64,000 nucleotides of DNA, from positions 186,001 to 250,000 of the forward strand of contig JAHBXC010000002.1 in NCBI GenBank assembly GCA_019636675.1, written 5' to 3'. Positions 24,032 through 33,576 of the stretch are shown piece by piece; position 1 is the first letter of the stretch, and each line of letters opens with the position of its first letter. The stretch comes from Phycisphaeraceae bacterium (GTDB taxonomy: Bacteria; Planctomycetota; Phycisphaerae; Phycisphaerales; UBA1924). The translations under genes and the position numbers were made by a program. The notes under the pieces were generated by a model. That model saw nothing but the letters and a program-made list of their open reading frames with translations. It had not been told where the DNA came from and searched no databases.

Positions 24032-24820
24032 TCAGTTGCGACGGCGACGAGCGCCGGCGAGCGCGCCGAGCCCGAGCAGGGCGGCGGCGCCCGGCGAGGG
24101 GATCCAGACCAGGCCGAGGTAGTTGCCAGAGCCCATGAAGCCGATGATGGTGGCTTCGCCGGTCTGCAGGTTGATGGTGTAGAGGTTGTCGGTCGAGTTG
24201 TCGACCATGTACATCAGCCCGTTGGCGGCGTTGTACGCGAGCCCGTTGGGGTTCGTCGAGGTGAGCAGGGGCCCGATGAGCGAAGCGGCGCCTGTCGCGC
24301 GATCGACCGAGTAGAAGCTGTCGGTGCCGCTGTTGGTCGCGTACATCGTGTTGGTGGTCGAGTTGTAGCCGAGGTTGGTGAACGAGGTGAGCCCGTTGTT
24401 GCCGACGAGGTTGGCGAAGCCGGTGCTCGTGTCGATGGTGTAGAAGTTGCCGGCCGTGGTGCCGCCGCCGGACGCGCCGTAGAGCGTGCCGGTGCTGGAG
24501 TCCCACTCGATGCCGTGCATGACGATGCCGGGGTCGCCGTAGCCGCCGATGAGCGTGGCGATGCCGGTGTCGATGTCCAGCGTGTAGACCGCGTCGTTGC
24601 TCGTCGAGGTCAGGTAGATCGTGCCGGTCGCGCCGTCGTAGGCGAGCCCGCCCGTCGTGCCGGCGTTGGCGCTGACCTGACCGATGAGCGTGCGCTCCGC
24701 GGTCATCATGTTGATGTCGTACAGCGAACGGTTGCTGTCGAGCGCGAACAGGCGACCCTGAGCGCTCGCGGCGCTCCCGATGGTCAGCGCGGCGACAGCG
24801 AGCATTGCGATCTTGTTCAT
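24032..24820 (-). CDS. Exported propeller-like protein with PEP-CTERM-like tail
   Basis: This 262-residue protein has a signal peptide (MNKIAMLAVAALTIGSAASA), about five repeats of a 40-residue unit of the form GLAYDGATGTIYLTS / LYTINLQTGEATIIG (a six-bladed propeller pattern resembling DUF4394/LVIVD-type proteins), and a C-terminal tail IPSPGAAALLGLGALAGARRRRN. GGAGGAGGGACG precedes ATG 24820. It is probably sorted to the surface. Enzymatic function is not expected. It is a single-gene unit with its own terminator. Confidence 0.7.
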   Translation of the reverse strand: MNKIAMLAVAALTIGSAASAQGRLFALDSNRSLYDINMMTAERTLIGQVSANAGTTGGLAYDGATGTIYLTSTSNDAVYTLDIDTGIATLIGGYGDPGIVMHGIEWDSSTGTLYGASGGGTTAGNFYTIDTSTGFANLVGNNGLTSFTNLGYNSTTNTMYATNSGTDSFYSVDRATGAASLIGPLLTSTNPNGLAYNAANGLMYMVDNSTDNLYTINLQTGEATIIGFMGSGNYLGLVWIPSPGAAALLGLGALAGARRRRN

Positions 24821-24976
24821 CGTCCCTCCTCCATTCTGATGGCGACGGCGCTCACGCCGGCGCGACGTGTTCCTTCTCACGCGGCCTTCCTACGGACCTC
24901 GCGACCCGACCAGTGTACCAGATCGGGGGGGCGGCACAACCCCTTTTTTTGGGCGACGCCCCGCGCGACCAACGAC

Positions 24977-25004
24977 AGGACCGGGCCCGCTCGGGCCCGG
25001 TCCT
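24977..25004 (-). terminator. 12-bp GC-rich hairpin after the S41 protease gene
   Basis: AGGACCGGGCCC and GGGCCCGGTCCT form a perfect stem with a GCTC loop, 26 bp beyond the stop of the gene at 25031. There is no T-run on the minus strand; a T7 run at 24944-24950 faces the other strand. Confidence 0.45.
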
Positions 25005-25030
25005 GGGGTGCGACTCGGGATGTCTCGCGA

Positions 25031-28000
25031 TCAGCGGCCGGCAGGCGCGTCGAGCTGCTTCAGCAGGACCTCGACGGCCTTGGCGATCTGGGGGTCTTCG
25101 CCCGCCGCGGCCTGCTCAGGGGTAATCGCGATCTTGTGGGTGGGCTCCAGCTGGCTGTTCTCGAGGTACTGGCCGTCGGCGCCCTTCGTGCCGACCTGGG
25201 GGATGCCGAAGATCAGGTCGCCGGTGTGGAGGCGCTCCCACCACACCGCAGACGCGGTGCCAGGCACGGGCATGCCGACCGTGTCGCCGATCTTGAGCTC
25301 CTTGTAGACCCAGGGGAAGAAGTGGGCGTCGGAGTAGTTGCCCTCGCCCATGACGACGATGGACGGCTTGGTCCAGCGCTTCTGGGGATCGCCCGGGAAG
25401 CCCTTGTCAGGGGCGGCGTCGTTGCGCGGGTAGAGGTCGACGTACGCCTTGCCGGTGAGGAAGGTCGCGAGGTCATCGTGCAGCCAGCCGCCGCCGTTGA
25501 AGCGGGTGTCGACGACGAGAGCCTCCTTCAGGAAGTGGCGTCCGAGGACCTCGGAGTAGAAGTCGCGGAAGCTCCCGTCGTTCATGCCGCGGATGTGCAT
25601 GTAGCCAAGGCGACCGTTCGAGAGCTTGTCGACCAGGTCGCGCTTCGCGAGCACCCATCGCTCATAGAGCAGGTTGCTCTCCTCGCCGATCGAAAACGGG
25701 CGGACAACGACGTCGCGCGGATCCTCGTCGCCGGTGCGAAGGGTGAGGCGCACGCGCTGGCCGGCTTTGCGGTTGAGCTGCTCGTAGATGTTGCGGTTGC
25801 GATCGAGCGCAACCCCGTCGATGTGGGTGATGACGTCGCCGACCTTGGCGCCGACGCCGGCGCGATCGAGCGGGCCTCGCGTCAGGATCTCGGCGATGCG
25901 CTGGCCCTCGCCGGTGTAGGACTTGTCGAAGAACACGCCCAGCGACGCGGTGCTGGCGGCGCCGTCGGCCGGGGCCGGGCGGTAGCGCCCGCCGGTGTGC
26001 GACGCGTTCAGCTCGCCCAGGATCTCGGAGAGCAGCGTCGCGAAGTCGCGGTTGTTGGTGATGCCGGCGAGCTTCGGGCGGTACTGGTCGCGGTAGAAGG
26101 CCCAGTCCACGCCGTGCATATCGGGGCGGTAGAACTTCTGGAGCGTCTGGCGCCAGACGTGGTCGAAGAGGTGCTCGCGCTCCGCGTCGCCGTTGATGTC
26201 CTGGCTGGCGGAAAACGCGATGGGCTTCCGCTCGCCCGACGACGCGTTGACCTGGGAGAGGGCGCCGTTCGCGAGGACGAAGATGGTCTTGCCGTCCTTG
26301 GACATCTGCATCGACGCGGAGTTGGCGCCGAGCTTGGCGAGGATCTTGGTGGACTGCTCGCGGAAGTCGTGGACCCAGAGGTCGTAGCCGCGCTCGAAGC
26401 GGGAGAGATAGAAGAGCTTGTCGCCGTCGGGCGCGAGCTGGAAGTCGGCCAGATCCGACGAGTGGATCGTGAGCCGGACGGTCCGGAACTCGATGTTGTC
26501 GAAGTCGATCTCGACGGGCTTGGCCTTCGCCTCGTCCTTCTTGTCGTCGGCGTCCTTCTTGTCGTCGCCCTTGGCTTCGTCGTCCTTCTTCTCGTCGGCG
26601 GCGTCGTCGGGCTTGGGCTCGTCCTTCTTCTCGTCGTCCTTGGGCTTCTTCTTCTCGCGCTCCTTGATCTTCTCCTCGAGCTCCTTCTTGAGCTGGTACT
26701 CCTCCTTCGAGAGGCGGAAGCGGTCGAAGGCGTCCTGCGTCAGGAACGCGCCCATGACATCGAACTGCGAGCCCCACGAGCCGTGCGCGCGCGTGCCGTA
26801 GCGGTCGCTCGCCCACACCAGCGCCTCGCCCTTCATCGCGAAATGGGGCATCTGGTCGACGTACCCGGAGTTCGCCACGTCGATCGGCCCCTTCGAGCCG
26901 TCGGCGGCGACGAGGCCGACATCGCCGAAGAACACGCGCCCGCGGCTGTAGAACTGCACCGCCAGCCAGTGGTTGTCGGGCGACCATTCGAACCAGTGGT
27001 CTCCGTCGCTGTACGAGTAGTACTGGTCGCCAGGGAGCGCGACCGTGCTCTCCTTCGACTCGAGGTCGAACACGCGGACCTCGGTGCGGTTGTGCAGGTA
27101 CGCGACCTTCTTCCCATCCGGAGAGAAGCTCGGCTGGAACTCCTCGGCGTCGGTCGCGATGAGCGCGGATTCTTCGATGCTCGTGGCGCTGAAGAAGTAC
27201 AGCTCGTTGTCGTCGGTCAGTTTCGACTGATAGATGTTCCACGACCCGTCGCGCTCGCCTGCGTAGATCAGCGAGCGCCCGTCCGGGGCGAAATCGACCG
27301 ACCGCTCCTGCTCGGGCGTGTTCGTGATGCGCCGGGTGGTGGCGAACTCGGTCGAGGTGACGAACACGTCGCCGCGAAGGACGAACGCGACCTCTTTGCC
27401 GCTGGGCGAGACCGCGAACTCGCTCGCGCCCGTTGACCGGGTCTGCGTGCGACGGTCGGCCGGGATATCGAGCGCGACCTCGATGTTGACCTTGCGTGGC
27501 TCGCGCCCGCGCTGCATGAAGTAGATGTCCCCGTGCCAGCTGAAGGCCGCGTCGCCGTTGCGCGCGACGGTCAGGTCGCGCACCGGGTGCTTCTGGAACC
27601 GGGTGAGCTGCTCGACGCGCCCGCCCGGCGTGAGGGGCTGGCGGAACACGTTCATGTCGCCGGCGCGCTCCGAGAGATAGATCACCGCCTGATCGTTGCG
27701 ATCGAAGTGGGGCACGCGGTCCTCGCCCTCGAAGTCCGTGAGTTTCGTGTGGGCGCCGGTGCGCAGGTCGTGCAGCCAGATGTCGCGGGTGACCGAGGAG
27801 CGGTGGTGCTTGCGCAGGTCGTCCTCGTAGCCCTTGCGGTCTTCGTAGATGAGGCGCGAGCCGGCGGCGTCGTAGCGGGCGTTGACGGCCGGGGTGGTCA
27901 GGAGCATCGTCGGCGTGCCCCCTGCGACCGGGACGCTGTAGAGCTCGCTGAGGATGGGCGTGGGGAACAGCGACGACTTCACATCGTCCATGCGCGAGCT

Positions 28001-28390
28001 GGTGAAGATCACCGCCGAGCCGTCGGGCGTGAAGTCGGTCGGCATGTCGTCGGCCGAGTGGAAGGTCAGGCGCGTCGCGGGCCCGCCGGTCGAGGGCATG
28101 ACGAAGACGTCGTAGTTGCCCTCGCGATCCGACGCGAAGGCGATGTGCTTGCCGTCGCGCGACCAGACGGGGCTCGTCTCGTGCGCCGGGCTCACCGTGA
28201 GCGGGACGGCGCGCCCGCCGCTGGCCGGCACGGTGTAGAGGTCGCCGGCGTGGGAGAAGACGATCGTCTTCCCATCGGGCGAGAGCGCCGGGGCGCGGAA
28301 CCAGTTGGGCGAGACCTGCTGGGCCGACGCGGCGGCGCCTAGGCAGGCCAGCAGCGAGAACACGGACACACGGGCACGAAGCGTTGGCAT
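25031..28390 (-). CDS. Exported tricorn-like S41 serine protease
   Basis: This protein of about 1119 residues has a signal peptide (MPTLRARVSVFSLLACLGAAASA), two beta-propeller regions made of WD40/TolB-like repeats (FRAPALSPDGKTIVFSHAGD, SPVWSRDGKHIAFASDREG and similar), a long lysine/aspartate/glutamate-rich linker (about residues 585-650, repeated DDKKD/DEKKD units), a PDZ domain (GVGAKVGDVITHIDG) and a C-terminal S41 domain with the nucleophile in GNYSDA (Ser1020) and the strand ALVVDTRFNGGG. This is the tricorn core-protease layout. It degrades peptides, here probably in the periplasm. An in-frame ATG at 28405 would add five residues; 28390 gives the better signal peptide. Confidence 0.85.
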   Translation of the reverse strand: MPTLRARVSVFSLLACLGAAASAQQVSPNWFRAPALSPDGKTIVFSHAGDLYTVPASGGRAVPLTVSPAHETSPVWSRDGKHIAFASDREGNYDVFVMPSTGGPATRLTFHSADDMPTDFTPDGSAVIFTSSRMDDVKSSLFPTPILSELYSVPVAGGTPTMLLTTPAVNARYDAAGSRLIYEDRKGYEDDLRKHHRSSVTRDIWLHDLRTGAHTKLTDFEGEDRVPHFDRNDQAVIYLSERAGDMNVFRQPLTPGGRVEQLTRFQKHPVRDLTVARNGDAAFSWHGDIYFMQRGREPRKVNIEVALDIPADRRTQTRSTGASEFAVSPSGKEVAFVLRGDVFVTSTEFATTRRITNTPEQERSVDFAPDGRSLIYAGERDGSWNIYQSKLTDDNELYFFSATSIEESALIATDAEEFQPSFSPDGKKVAYLHNRTEVRVFDLESKESTVALPGDQYYSYSDGDHWFEWSPDNHWLAVQFYSRGRVFFGDVGLVAADGSKGPIDVANSGYVDQMPHFAMKGEALVWASDRYGTRAHGSWGSQFDVMGAFLTQDAFDRFRLSKEEYQLKKELEEKIKEREKKKPKDDEKKDEPKPDDAADEKKDDEAKGDDKKDADDKKDEAKAKPVEIDFDNIEFRTVRLTIHSSDLADFQLAPDGDKLFYLSRFERGYDLWVHDFREQSTKILAKLGANSASMQMSKDGKTIFVLANGALSQVNASSGERKPIAFSASQDINGDAEREHLFDHVWRQTLQKFYRPDMHGVDWAFYRDQYRPKLAGITNNRDFATLLSEILGELNASHTGGRYRPAPADGAASTASLGVFFDKSYTGEGQRIAEILTRGPLDRAGVGAKVGDVITHIDGVALDRNRNIYEQLNRKAGQRVRLTLRTGDEDPRDVVVRPFSIGEESNLLYERWVLAKRDLVDKLSNGRLGYMHIRGMNDGSFRDFYSEVLGRHFLKEALVVDTRFNGGGWLHDDLATFLTGKAYVDLYPRNDAAPDKGFPGDPQKRWTKPSIVVMGEGNYSDAHFFPWVYKELKIGDTVGMPVPGTASAVWWERLHTGDLIFGIPQVGTKGADGQYLENSQLEPTHKIAITPEQAAAGEDPQIAKAVEVLLKQLDAPAGR

Positions 28391-28625
28391 GACGGATCCG
28401 ATCATGGGCGGGAAGGGATGAGCAGTGGCGGCACAGGGTCGCTCCCCGCGGAGCGTGCGAGGAAAGGGGGCGTGATTGTCCCCTCAACCCGGATGCAACG
28501 CAACCGGTTCGCCCGCCCCGGGTTGCCGTCGAGGGGGCGTGGCCCGGGGGCCGGATGATCGAATGCCCCCACATCGCCCGGCGGGCGACGAGGGAGCGAG
28601 CGGAGGCAATGGAAGCGCCGGGGCG

Positions 28626-29597
28626 TCAGCGTCGGCGTCGTGACGCGAGCATCGCCGCGGGGAGCACCGCTGCGACGACCGGGGGCGAGGGGATCGCCGG
28701 GATGATCGTGATGAAGACCGGCCCGCGGAGCCCGGCCTCGGGGCCGGAGAGGAAGATGTCGAGGAACTCGCCGGTTTTCCCGTCGAAGCGGTAGACGCGT
28801 TCGTTGAACGAAGTGACGTACAGGAAGCCGTCCGGGCCGAAGGCCATGCCGACCGGGGTGGTCATGCCGGCGACGCCCGGCGTGGTGAAGTTCCCGAGGA
28901 ACTCGCCAGTCGTCGCGTCGTAACGGCGCACCGCGTTGCTGCCCTCGCTGGTGACGAAGAGGTTGTTGTCGTCGTCGAAGTGGAGCACGCGCGGGCGCGT
29001 GATGAGCGCGTTGGGGATGAAGGTGTCGATGAAGGCGCCGGTTTCGCCGTCGTAGCGGTTGATGCGCCCGTTGTTGTACGAGGGGACGTACAGGTTGCCG
29101 TCGGGCCCGAAGATCAGGCCGTTGTCGGCGCCGCTGAGCCCGCCGGAGTTGGGCGCGACGAAGTTGCCGATCAGCTCTCCGGTTGTGCCGTTGAACTTCA
29201 CGACGGAGTTGCGTGTGAAGGACGAGACGTAGGCGTCGCCGTTGGCGTCCCAGGCGATGCCGGTGGGCGCGTCGAGGATCGACGCCGGCGCGGTGATGAA
29301 GGTGTCGATGAACTCACCGGTCTGCGCGCTGTAGCGCAGCACGCGGTCGTTGGCCTCGGAGACGACATACAGCAGCCCGTCGGGCCCGACCCTCGTGGCG
29401 AGCGGGCGCACGATCGGGGGCGACGCGCCCAGGTTCCCGATGCGCTGTCCCGTCGCGAGATCGTAGCGGATGACCGAGTTGTTGAAGAACGAGGTGACGA
29501 GCATCTCGTAGCGCTGCGCGAGGGCGTCGCCGGTGAGCGAGCCGATAGCCACGACCGCGGCGCACGCGGCGCCGGGCCTTCCGAACCAATGTTTCAT
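28626..29597 (-). CDS. Exported NHL/SBBP-type propeller protein with arginine-tail sorting signal
   Basis: This 323-residue protein has a signal peptide (MKHWFGRPGAACAAVVAIGSLTGDALA) and six to seven repeats of about 44 residues in the form GPDGLLYVVSEANDRVLRYSAQTGEF, typical of NHL-type beta-propellers. The C-terminus (IPSPPVVAAVLPAAMLASRRRR) is a divergent version of the Pro-turn, hydrophobic segment and arginine tail. It is probably surface-located, and a binding rather than a catalytic role is likely. AAGGAC lies directly before ATG 29597. The 28391-28625 gap upstream of the S41 gene shows nothing recognisable. Confidence 0.7.
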   Translation of the reverse strand: MKHWFGRPGAACAAVVAIGSLTGDALAQRYEMLVTSFFNNSVIRYDLATGQRIGNLGASPPIVRPLATRVGPDGLLYVVSEANDRVLRYSAQTGEFIDTFITAPASILDAPTGIAWDANGDAYVSSFTRNSVVKFNGTTGELIGNFVAPNSGGLSGADNGLIFGPDGNLYVPSYNNGRINRYDGETGAFIDTFIPNALITRPRVLHFDDDNNLFVTSEGSNAVRRYDATTGEFLGNFTTPGVAGMTTPVGMAFGPDGFLYVTSFNERVYRFDGKTGEFLDIFLSGPEAGLRGPVFITIIPAIPSPPVVAAVLPAAMLASRRRR

Positions 29598-29655
29598 GTC
29601 CTTGCTCTCTTTCCTGAGGAGTGCGCCGCCAGCGCGGCGCGTGCGAAACGGGTCG

Positions 29656-30549
29656 TCAGGCGCCCGAACTTCGTGGCCTGCCCCGCGATGACTGACTCGG
29701 CGATCGGTAGCGACGGATAAGGAGGTCTTTGCCCGCAGAGGTCGGGCTCTCGAAGCGCGAGAGCATGCGGAGTGTTTCGGTGAGTTCCTGCGACGTCGCG
29801 CCCCGCGCGAGGGCTTGTCGCACCGCCGCGAGCACGATGTCCGACGCGAATCCCGTGTAGTAGCCCCAGTTCAGCAGCGGGTTGGAGGTGGTGTGCGCGG
29901 TCCGCAGCCCGTCGGCGCGCTCGTCGAAGAGCGCGTTGAGGAGGCAGCGACCGTCGGCGACGACGCCCAGATACTCGCCGGGCGCGTGCGCGACGGCGTC
30001 CTCGCCCCGGGGGTCCACGACGACCTCGACCCCGGGAAGGTCCACCGGCGCGAACACTTTCACGGCGACGCGGACCCGCTCCGCGGCGCGGACGAAATCG
30101 CCGGCGAGTTCGCCCACGAGCCGCGGCGTCACGATCGCGATCGCGAAGGAACCCGCGCCGTGCAGCATCGACCTCGCGCGCTGCATCGCGCCTTCACGGT
30201 CAGAAACGCGGTAGAGAAGGTCGTCGGGCTCGGCTTCGTCGTCCTCGGCGAGCGCTTCGAGCGCCGGCGCGATCTGGTCGAGCCGGCGACGCGCCGCGTC
30301 GAGCAGGTCGCCCGGGGGGACGGCGCGCGCGAGCCGGTTGCCCTCGTCCTCGCTGGTGACGACGGCGCCGCGTGATTCGAGCGACTCGATCGCTTTATAG
30401 ATGTTGCCCACCGGTTTCCCGAGCGCCTGCGCGACGCGGTACCCGGTGGCGGGTGAGTGGCGCGCCAGGAACGCGTACACCTCGGCCTCCAGAGGGGTGA
30501 GCCCGAGGGCAGCGAGCGCGTCGGCGAGGGATGATGCGGGGGGCGTCAT
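29656..30549 (-). CDS. TrmB-family transcriptional regulator
   Basis: This 297-residue protein begins with a TrmB-type winged helix (LGLTPLEAEVYAFLARHSPATGYRVAQALGKPVGNIYKAIESLESRGAVV region, about residues 15-65), followed by a short coiled linker and a C-terminal effector domain resembling the PLD-like TrmB sensor (FDERADGLRTAHTTSNPLLNWGYY). Such proteins usually sense a sugar or other small molecule. It lies downstream of lysK on the same strand with a 62-bp gap that holds a palindrome touching its start codon, suggesting autoregulation. Its true targets are unknown; the lys operon and the propeller gene downstream are candidates. Confidence 0.75.
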   Translation of the reverse strand: MTPPASSLADALAALGLTPLEAEVYAFLARHSPATGYRVAQALGKPVGNIYKAIESLESRGAVVTSEDEGNRLARAVPPGDLLDAARRRLDQIAPALEALAEDDEAEPDDLLYRVSDREGAMQRARSMLHGAGSFAIAIVTPRLVGELAGDFVRAAERVRVAVKVFAPVDLPGVEVVVDPRGEDAVAHAPGEYLGVVADGRCLLNALFDERADGLRTAHTTSNPLLNWGYYTGFASDIVLAAVRQALARGATSQELTETLRMLSRFESPTSAGKDLLIRRYRSPSQSSRGRPRSSGA

Positions 30550-30550
30550 G

Positions 30551-30574
30551 TATTCTTCTTACGAAGGAAGAATA
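30551..30574 (-). promoter_or_regulatory. Palindrome at the TrmB-family gene start (candidate operator)
   Basis: TATTCTTC (30551-30558) and its reverse complement GAAGAATA (30567-30574) flank an 8-base centre. It ends one base before ATG 30549 and includes the likely ribosome site, so binding would block transcription or translation of the regulator. Confidence 0.45.
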
Positions 30575-30611
30575 CGCCCGGTTGCTCCCTCGACGAGCAC
30601 AAAATGGAGCC

Positions 30612-31745
30612 TTAATGCGATGCTTTGTGAGCGCTTTGTTCGGGCGCGATCCGGCCCGTGACGTCCTCACGCTCGCTGGCGAGCGTGCCGAGGGCTGCCG
30701 CAAGCACCCGCGTCGCGCGCAGATACTCGTCGAGCGGGAGGCGCTCGTCGGGCGCATGGTCGAGCGCGCTGTCGCCGGGCCCGTAAGCGACGATGGGGCA
30801 GCCCCACGCGCCGGCGACCGTGTTCATGTCGCTCGTGCCGGTCTTTACGACCGGTCGGGCGCGCACGCCCTGATCGGCGATCGCGCCAGCGAGGGCGTTG
30901 GCGACGGGGTTGGAGCGTTCGGCGCGCACGGCGGGCGTGTGGCCGTCGAACCGCAACGAGACGCCCTCGGCGCGCTGCGCGATCATCCGCTCCAGTTCGC
31001 GTGGCGCGAGGCGTGTGGGCAAGCGGAAGCCGACCGTCAGCGTGGCGCGGTCGGTGAGGCCGTCGGAGTCGGTGACGAAGCGCTGCAGGGCGATCTGGAG
31101 TTGATCGAAGAGCGCGCCCTGCGCGTCGTTCTGCGCGTTGGTCCATGCGCGCAGATCGTTGAACCAGTCGACGGCGCGCTCGGCCGCTGTGCCCTGGGGC
31201 CCGGCGGAGTGCGCGCCGGACTGCTCGAACACCGCCTCGACGAGGAGGCGCCCCTTGTAGCCCAGCGTGAAACGGTCCCACTGGCTCGGCTCGCCGATGA
31301 TGCAGGCGTGGGGGCGTCGTCGATCACGGATGTAGGTTGCGCCGGGCGAAGTGGGGGTCTCTTCGCCGACGGCGCCGACGACGACCACGCGCACATCGTC
31401 GGGGATCGCGGCGTTCGTGGCTCCGATCACGAACGCCGCGAGGGGCCCCTTCGCGTCGACGCTGCCCCGCCCCCAGAGAACATTGTCGTCGTCGATGCGC
31501 ACCGGGATATGCCCCGGCACGGTGTCGATGTGCCCGAGCAGGACGATCTCGCGCGCGTCGGGGCTTGTCGATCCGAGTTCGCCGACCGCGTTGCCGGCCT
31601 CGTCGATCGAGGCGCGGAAGCCCATCGCCGCCATGCGCGTCGCGAGCAGCGCGACCGCGGGGCGCTCGCTGCCCGAGACGCTGGGCGTCGCGACGAGGTC
31701 GCGCACCAGGTCGATGGCTTCCTGATCGCCGATCACGCGACGCAT
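30612..31745 (-). CDS. lysK: [LysW]-lysine/ornithine hydrolase (M20-family deacetylase)
   Basis: This 377-residue zinc peptidase of the M20 family should release lysine (or ornithine) from the LysW carrier, the last step of the carrier pathway. Visible motifs are [11 protein letters not shown] (metal His/Asp), [15 protein letters not shown] (bridging Asp), [15 protein letters not shown] (catalytic Glu pair), [17 protein letters not shown] (Glu) and the late [32 protein letters not shown] with the last His. The length fits LysK. It overlaps lysZ by 13 bp, so it is in the lys operon. An ATG at 31745 is used. Confidence 0.85.
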   Translation of the reverse strand: MRRVIGDQEAIDLVRDLVATPSVSGSERPAVALLATRMAAMGFRASIDEAGNAVGELGSTSPDAREIVLLGHIDTVPGHIPVRIDDDNVLWGRGSVDAKGPLAAFVIGATNAAIPDDVRVVVVGAVGEETPTSPGATYIRDRRRPHACIIGEPSQWDRFTLGYKGRLLVEAVFEQSGAHSAGPQGTAAERAVDWFNDLRAWTNAQNDAQGALFDQLQIALQRFVTDSDGLTDRATLTVGFRLPTRLAPRELERMIAQRAEGVSLRFDGHTPAVRAERSNPVANALAGAIADQGVRARPVVKTGTSDMNTVAGAWGCPIVAYGPGDSALDHAPDERLPLDEYLRATRVLAAALGTLASEREDVTGRIAPEQSAHKASH

Positions 31746-32536
31746 GTGCCCATGCCTTCCAGCGCGCGGCTGATCGGTGACTCGACGCGCGCGTCGGCCA
31801 GGATCACACGTGACACGCCCCCGTCGATCGCTTCCTGCGCCGCGAGCACCTTCTTCTTCATGCGCCCGCCCGCGAGTTCGATCGCGCCGTCGATCTCGGC
31901 GCGCGGGATATTCGGGATGAGCGACGATTCGTCGGGGAACTCCCGCAGAAGCCCGGGGACATTCGAGAGGATGACCAGCGTGTCGGCGCCGAGGGCCGAC
32001 GCGGTGCGGGCCGCGGCGCGGTCGGCGTCGACATTGATCGCCTCGTGCTCCTCGCTCAGCCCGGGGGGCGAGAGGACGGGGGTGTAGCCCGCGTCGAGGA
32101 GTTGGTTGAGGAGTTCGGCGTTCACGCGGTCGACGGTTCCGGTGTAGTCGTCGCGCAGCACTCGCACGGCGCCGTCTTCGACGACGCGGATCGCGCTCTT
32201 GCGCTTGCCGACCCACAGCCCCCCGTCCAGCCCCGAGAGGCCGAGTGCGCGGACCTCCCGGGACTGGAGCGCGAGGACCAGTTGCTTGTTGATGCGCCCG
32301 ATGCAGGCCATCTGGAAGATCTCGAGCGTGCGCTTGTCGGTGCGCCGGCTCGTGTGCCCGGAGGGCGAGGTGACGAACTGCGCCGGGTGGCCGAGCTGCT
32401 CGGCGAGGATGTTCGTCTCGTTGGAGCCGCCGTGGACGAGCACGACGCGCTGCCCGCTCTTGATGAGACGGGCGGCGTCGTCGCAGACGGTCTCGTAGCC
32501 GACGCCCTCGGCGCCGCCGATCTTCACCACGATCAT
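31733..32536 (-). CDS. lysZ: [LysW]-aminoadipate/glutamate kinase
   Basis: This 267-residue protein is an amino-acid-kinase-family enzyme of the ArgB/LysZ type: [17 protein letters not shown] (phosphate loop), [45 protein letters not shown] (shared with LysZ), [22 protein letters not shown] and [20 protein letters not shown]. It phosphorylates the side-chain carboxylate of the amino acid bound to LysW. It starts 11 bp after the lysY stop and overlaps lysK. ArgB-like use in ornithine synthesis cannot be excluded. Confidence 0.85.
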   Translation of the reverse strand: MIVVKIGGAEGVGYETVCDDAARLIKSGQRVVLVHGGSNETNILAEQLGHPAQFVTSPSGHTSRRTDKRTLEIFQMACIGRINKQLVLALQSREVRALGLSGLDGGLWVGKRKSAIRVVEDGAVRVLRDDYTGTVDRVNAELLNQLLDAGYTPVLSPPGLSEEHEAINVDADRAAARTASALGADTLVILSNVPGLLREFPDESSLIPNIPRAEIDGAIELAGGRMKKKVLAAQEAIDGGVSRVILADARVESPISRALEGMGTCVA

Positions 32537-32547
32537 GGGTTGTTCTC

Positions 32548-33576
32548 TCAGCACGGGTGGACCGCCGGGAAACGGAGGCCGGCGGTCTCGTCGAGGCCGC
32601 ACATCAGGTTCATGCACTGGATCGCGGAGCCGGCGGCGCCCTTGCCCAGGTTGTCAATCGCGCACAGCGCGACGACGCGGTTCGTGCCCTCCTGCGCGAC
32701 GAAGGAGACATCGGCGAAGTTGGTGCCTGCGACCAGGCGCGGCTCGGGGAAGCGGTAGAGCCCGCGCCGCTCCTTCACGATGCGCACGAAGGGCTCGTTC
32801 TCGTAGGCGTTGCGGTAGATCGGCCAGAGGTCGCGATCGGTGAGGGGGCGATTCGTGAAGACATGACAGGTCGCGAGTATGCCTCGCACCAGTTCGACGG
32901 CGGTGGCGGTGAAGCACAGGTCGAGCGGGCCGAGGAGTTGCTGGATCTCCGCCTCGTGGCGGTGGCTGGTGGGCGCGAAGGTGCGCATCGCGCGGGAGCG
33001 CTCGGGGTGGTGGCTCGACTGGCTGGGCTCTGCGCCTGCTTCGGACGAGCCGACCTTGACATCGGCGACGACACGCTCGATGAACCCGGCGCGCGCCAGT
33101 GGCAGCAGCGCCAGGTTCACCGAGGTCGCGTTGCACCCCACGCCGCTGACATACCTCGCGGCACGGATCGCGTCGCGATGGGCTTCTGGCAGCCCGTACA
33201 CGAAGCGGTCCAGCCAGCCGGCGGCGGGGTGCGGCTCGCCGTAGGTGCGCTCGTACAGATCGGGGTCGCGGAGTCGGAAATCCGCGGAGAGGTCGACGAT
33301 GCGCGGCGCCAGCGCCGTGTAGCGATCGATCTGGGCCGCGGTCTCGTTGTGCGGCAGGCAGAGAAAGATCACATCGACCGGCGTTGCGTCGTCCGGGCTG
33401 ATGAACGACAGGTCCGTGAACCCGCGCAGGTTCGCGTGAACTCCGTGGATGGGCCACCCCGCCTTGCCGCGCGAGGTGGCCCAGGCGACCTCTGCGCCCG
33501 GGTGGAGCGTGAGCAGGCGGAGGAGTTCTCCGCCGGTGTAGCCGGTGGCGCCGACGATTCCGACTCGAACGCTCAC
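32548..33576 (-). CDS. lysY: [LysW]-aminoadipate/glutamate semialdehyde reductase
   Basis: This 342-residue protein belongs to the ArgC/LysY branch: Rossmann start [45 protein letters not shown], and the active-site Cys in [35 protein letters not shown] and [18 protein letters not shown] fit LysY. It reduces the phosphorylated carrier-bound intermediate with NADPH. The start codon is GTG, overlapping the lysX stop as GTGA (33573-33576). Confidence 0.88.
   Translation of the reverse strand: MSVRVGIVGATGYTGGELLRLLTLHPGAEVAWATSRGKAGWPIHGVHANLRGFTDLSFISPDDATPVDVIFLCLPHNETAAQIDRYTALAPRIVDLSADFRLRDPDLYERTYGEPHPAAGWLDRFVYGLPEAHRDAIRAARYVSGVGCNATSVNLALLPLARAGFIERVVADVKVGSSEAGAEPSQSSHHPERSRAMRTFAPTSHRHEAEIQQLLGPLDLCFTATAVELVRGILATCHVFTNRPLTDRDLWPIYRNAYENEPFVRIVKERRGLYRFPEPRLVAGTNFADVSFVAQEGTNRVVALCAIDNLGKGAAGSAIQCMNLMCGLDETAGLRFPAVHPC

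Noticed and set aside
24515-27436. Plus-strand open frame of 973 codons opposite the S41 protease
   Set aside because: Shadow of the tricorn-like gene, with no start context and Val/Leu/Glu-biased composition.
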